Shown in pieces: positions 6,385 through 7,984 of a DNA stretch of 7,984 nt. Below the pieces are notes generated by a model. It made no database searches and was not told the origin of the DNA. It saw only the letters and a program-made list of their open reading frames with translations. Source of the stretch: Thermoflexales bacterium (GTDB taxonomy: Bacteria; Chloroflexota; Anaerolineae; B4-G1; SLSP01); the NCBI GenBank assembly GCA_015486785.1, contig WFQZ01000088.1, positions 1 to 7,984 on the forward strand. Reading direction: 5' to 3'. The number at the start of each line of letters is the position of its first letter. Positions within the stretch are counted from its first letter, which is position 1. Both the position numbers and the translations under genes were made by a program.

Positions 6385-7984
6385 CAGGTGAGCGGCGGGG
6401 GAGGCTCTAGCGAGCGCAGGAGCTTTTCGGCTGCCTCGCGATCCACCTTCCGAAATTGCCCTTGCTTTTCGGTGGTGACTATGCCCATCTCGCTCAATGT
6501 TTCGACCAGCCGGGCCGAACGGGTGTAGCCAATGCGCAATCGCCGTTGGAGCAGGGAGACAGAGGCGCGGTTCTCGCCCAGGAAGACGCGCACGGCATCG
6601 GGCAGGAGGTCGTCTTTGAATTTTCCGCCCGATGGGGCGGTGAATTCGGGGAACAGGGCCGGTTGTTTGGGCAGTTCGCCGATGACTTGGACGGTGGGGG
6701 GCGTGCTCGCTTCGCCGGTGGGCGATTGCGCGGCCTTGCGCCAGTAGTCAATCAGAGCCTCTAGTTCTTCATCCGATACGAACGCGCCTTGAAGCCGCTG
6801 CGGTTGGCTGACGTCCGGCGGCATAAACAGCATGTCGCCGCGCCCCAACAACCGCTCCGCGCCGGGCGTATCCAGGATCACCCGCGAGTCAATGGACGAG
6901 GCGACGGCGAAGGCAATGCGGGCCGGGAAGTTCGCTTTGATCAGGCCGGTGACTACATCCACGCTGGGGCGTTGGGTGGCGATGATCAGGTGAATGCCGG
7001 TGGCGCGGGACATTTGCGCCAGGCGGCAGATGACGCGCTCGGTTTCTTCGGGGGATTGCAGCATCAGGTCGGCCAGTTCGTCAATGACGACCACGATGTA
7101 GGGGATCGGCTCGCCATCGGGGAGCTTTTTGACGCGGCGGTTGTAGTCTTCAATGTTGCGGGCGCCGACTTTGGCGAATCGCCGATAGCGGGCGTCCATT
7201 TCCCTCATCGCCCAGCGCAGCGCGGGGACGACGCGCTCCACATTCACGATGACCGGCGTCAGCAAGTGCGGGATGCCGTTGAACTGGGTCAACTCCACGC
7301 GCTTGGGGTCTACCATGAGCATGCGCAGCGTGTCGGGCGTGTTTTGGAGCAGCAGGGCCGCGATGATCGCGTTCACGCACACAGATTTCCCCGCGCCGGT
7401 CGCTCCGGCGATGAGCAGATGAGGCATCGCCCGCAGGTCGGTGGCGACCGCTTGTCCCGAAACATCCAGCCCCAGCCCCAACTTGAGCCGCCCTTTGAGG
7501 TGCGCGAACGATTCCGACTCAATCACGTCGCGCAGGGAGACGACGGTGGCTTCTTCGTTGGGGATTTCGATGCCCAGCAAGCCTTTGCCGGGGATGGGAG
7601 CTTGCACGCGGATGGTGCGGGCCGAAAGGGCCAAGGCCAGGTCGTCGGCCAGCCCGGCGATTTTGCTCACCTTGACTTTGGTGGTTTTGCCGGAGCGCGT
7701 GGTGACGAACAGAGGTTCGACGCCAAATTGGGTGATCACCGGCCCGCGATTGATTTCGACGACCTGAACCGGTGCGCCCAGGCTGCGCAAGGTTTCTTCA
7801 ATGATGGTGGATTGACGGCGGATGAGATCGGCGTTGTATTGCTGCTCGCCGCCGAGCCGCAGCATTTTGCGGGCGTCGGGCAGTTTCCAGGTGTGCGTGC
7901 CCGCCGGCGGGATGACGATGTCCAGCTTGGGCTTGTCGGGGCGGGAGGCGGTGCGAATCTTCGGCGGGGGCTTTTTGCCGGCGC
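6384..7984 (-). CDS. ftsK: DNA translocase FtsK/SpoIIIE (5' partial)
   Basis: The reading frame is open to the edge of the window, so the gene starts beyond it. Translation upstream of Met 7865 continues with a Lys/Pro-rich linker and then THTWKLPDARKML, which matches the conserved TWxLP entry into the FtsK motor; Met 7865 is therefore internal. Counting that Met as 1, the motor holds Walker A AGATGAGKS (153-161), Walker B YIVVVIDE (256-263), IIATQRPSVDVVTG (294-307) and the arginine-rich RVILDTPGAERLLGRGDML (328-345). The winged-helix gamma domain, which reads polar DNA sequences, lies at about 419-476 (LLPDAVRVFLGENRASVSLL, YTRSARLVETLSEMGIV). FtsK pumps chromosome ends through the division septum and activates terminal recombination. 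The membrane-anchoring N-terminal region is outside the window, so FtsK, SpoIIIE or a soluble variant cannot be told apart. The stop overlaps the next gene start. Confidence 0.96.
   Translation of the reverse strand, partial: AGKKPPPKIRTASRPDKPKLDIVIPPAGTHTWKLPDARKMLRLGGEQQYNADLIRRQSTIIEETLRSLGAPVQVVEINRGPVITQFGVEPLFVTTRSGKTTKVKVSKIAGLADDLALALSARTIRVQAPIPGKGLLGIEIPNEEATVVSLRDVIESESFAHLKGRLKLGLGLDVSGQAVATDLRAMPHLLIAGATGAGKSVCVNAIIAALLLQNTPDTLRMLMVDPKRVELTQFNGIPHLLTPVIVNVERVVPALRWAMREMDARYRRFAKVGARNIEDYNRRVKKLPDGEPIPYIVVVIDELADLMLQSPEETERVICRLAQMSRATGIHLIIATQRPSVDVVTGLIKANFPARIAFAVASSIDSRVILDTPGAERLLGRGDMLFMPPDVSQPQRLQGAFVSDEELEALIDYWRKAAQSPTGEASTPPTVQVIGELPKQPALFPEFTAPSGGKFKDDLLPDAVRVFLGENRASVSLLQRRLRIGYTRSARLVETLSEMGIVTTEKQGQFRKVDREAAEKLLRSLEPPPPLT

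Noticed and set aside
7863..7865. ATG at 7865 as the ftsK start
   Set aside because: The frame stays open upstream to the window edge and encodes the conserved TWKLP segment of FtsK, so this Met is internal.

Overview
The window is a GC-rich stretch of bacterial chromosome. It carries eight protein genes in two convergent blocks that meet at one strong intrinsic terminator near 1962-1994. The gene content suggests a member of the Chloroflexota (Anaerolineae or a relative). The pointers are a ribosomal protein S1 with four S1 domains and a Glu/Ala tail, an infA gene outside a ribosomal protein cluster, and a stand-alone XPB/Ssl2-like helicase-associated protein. This placement comes from remembered family resemblance, not a search, and is only moderately certain.

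Plus strand, 1-1994. The window opens in the last 65 codons of a phosphoglucomutase/phosphomannomutase gene. An AT-rich gap of about 140 bases follows, with a good sigma-70-type promoter (TTGACA, 16-base spacer, TAAGAT). It drives an S1-type RNA-binding protein and, 14 bases downstream, translation initiation factor IF-1. The two form a small translation-initiation operon that ends at the terminator.

Minus strand, 7984 down to 1994. Five genes run in one direction with almost no space between them: an ftsK/spoIIIE DNA translocase (5' end outside the window); an XPB/Ssl2-like helicase-associated protein without ATPase motifs; a three-part GIY-YIG / zinc-ribbon / Nudix protein; an ABC transporter ATPase without a permease in view; and the radical-SAM heme chaperone hemW. 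Junctions are TGATG, a 34-base gap with a strong Shine-Dalgarno, ATGA and GTGA, so three of the four are overlaps typical of translational coupling. The promoter of this block must lie beyond 7984. The genes serve different processes (chromosome segregation, unknown DNA function, nucleotide or nucleic acid processing, transport, heme handling), so the cluster looks like a housekeeping operon and not one pathway.

I saw no tRNA, rRNA, CRISPR array, insertion sequence, phage gene or clear sign of recent transfer. The best candidates for something little described are the GIY-YIG/zinc-ribbon/Nudix fusion and the helicase-associated protein coupled to ftsK. There are no stretches over 300 bases without a gene.
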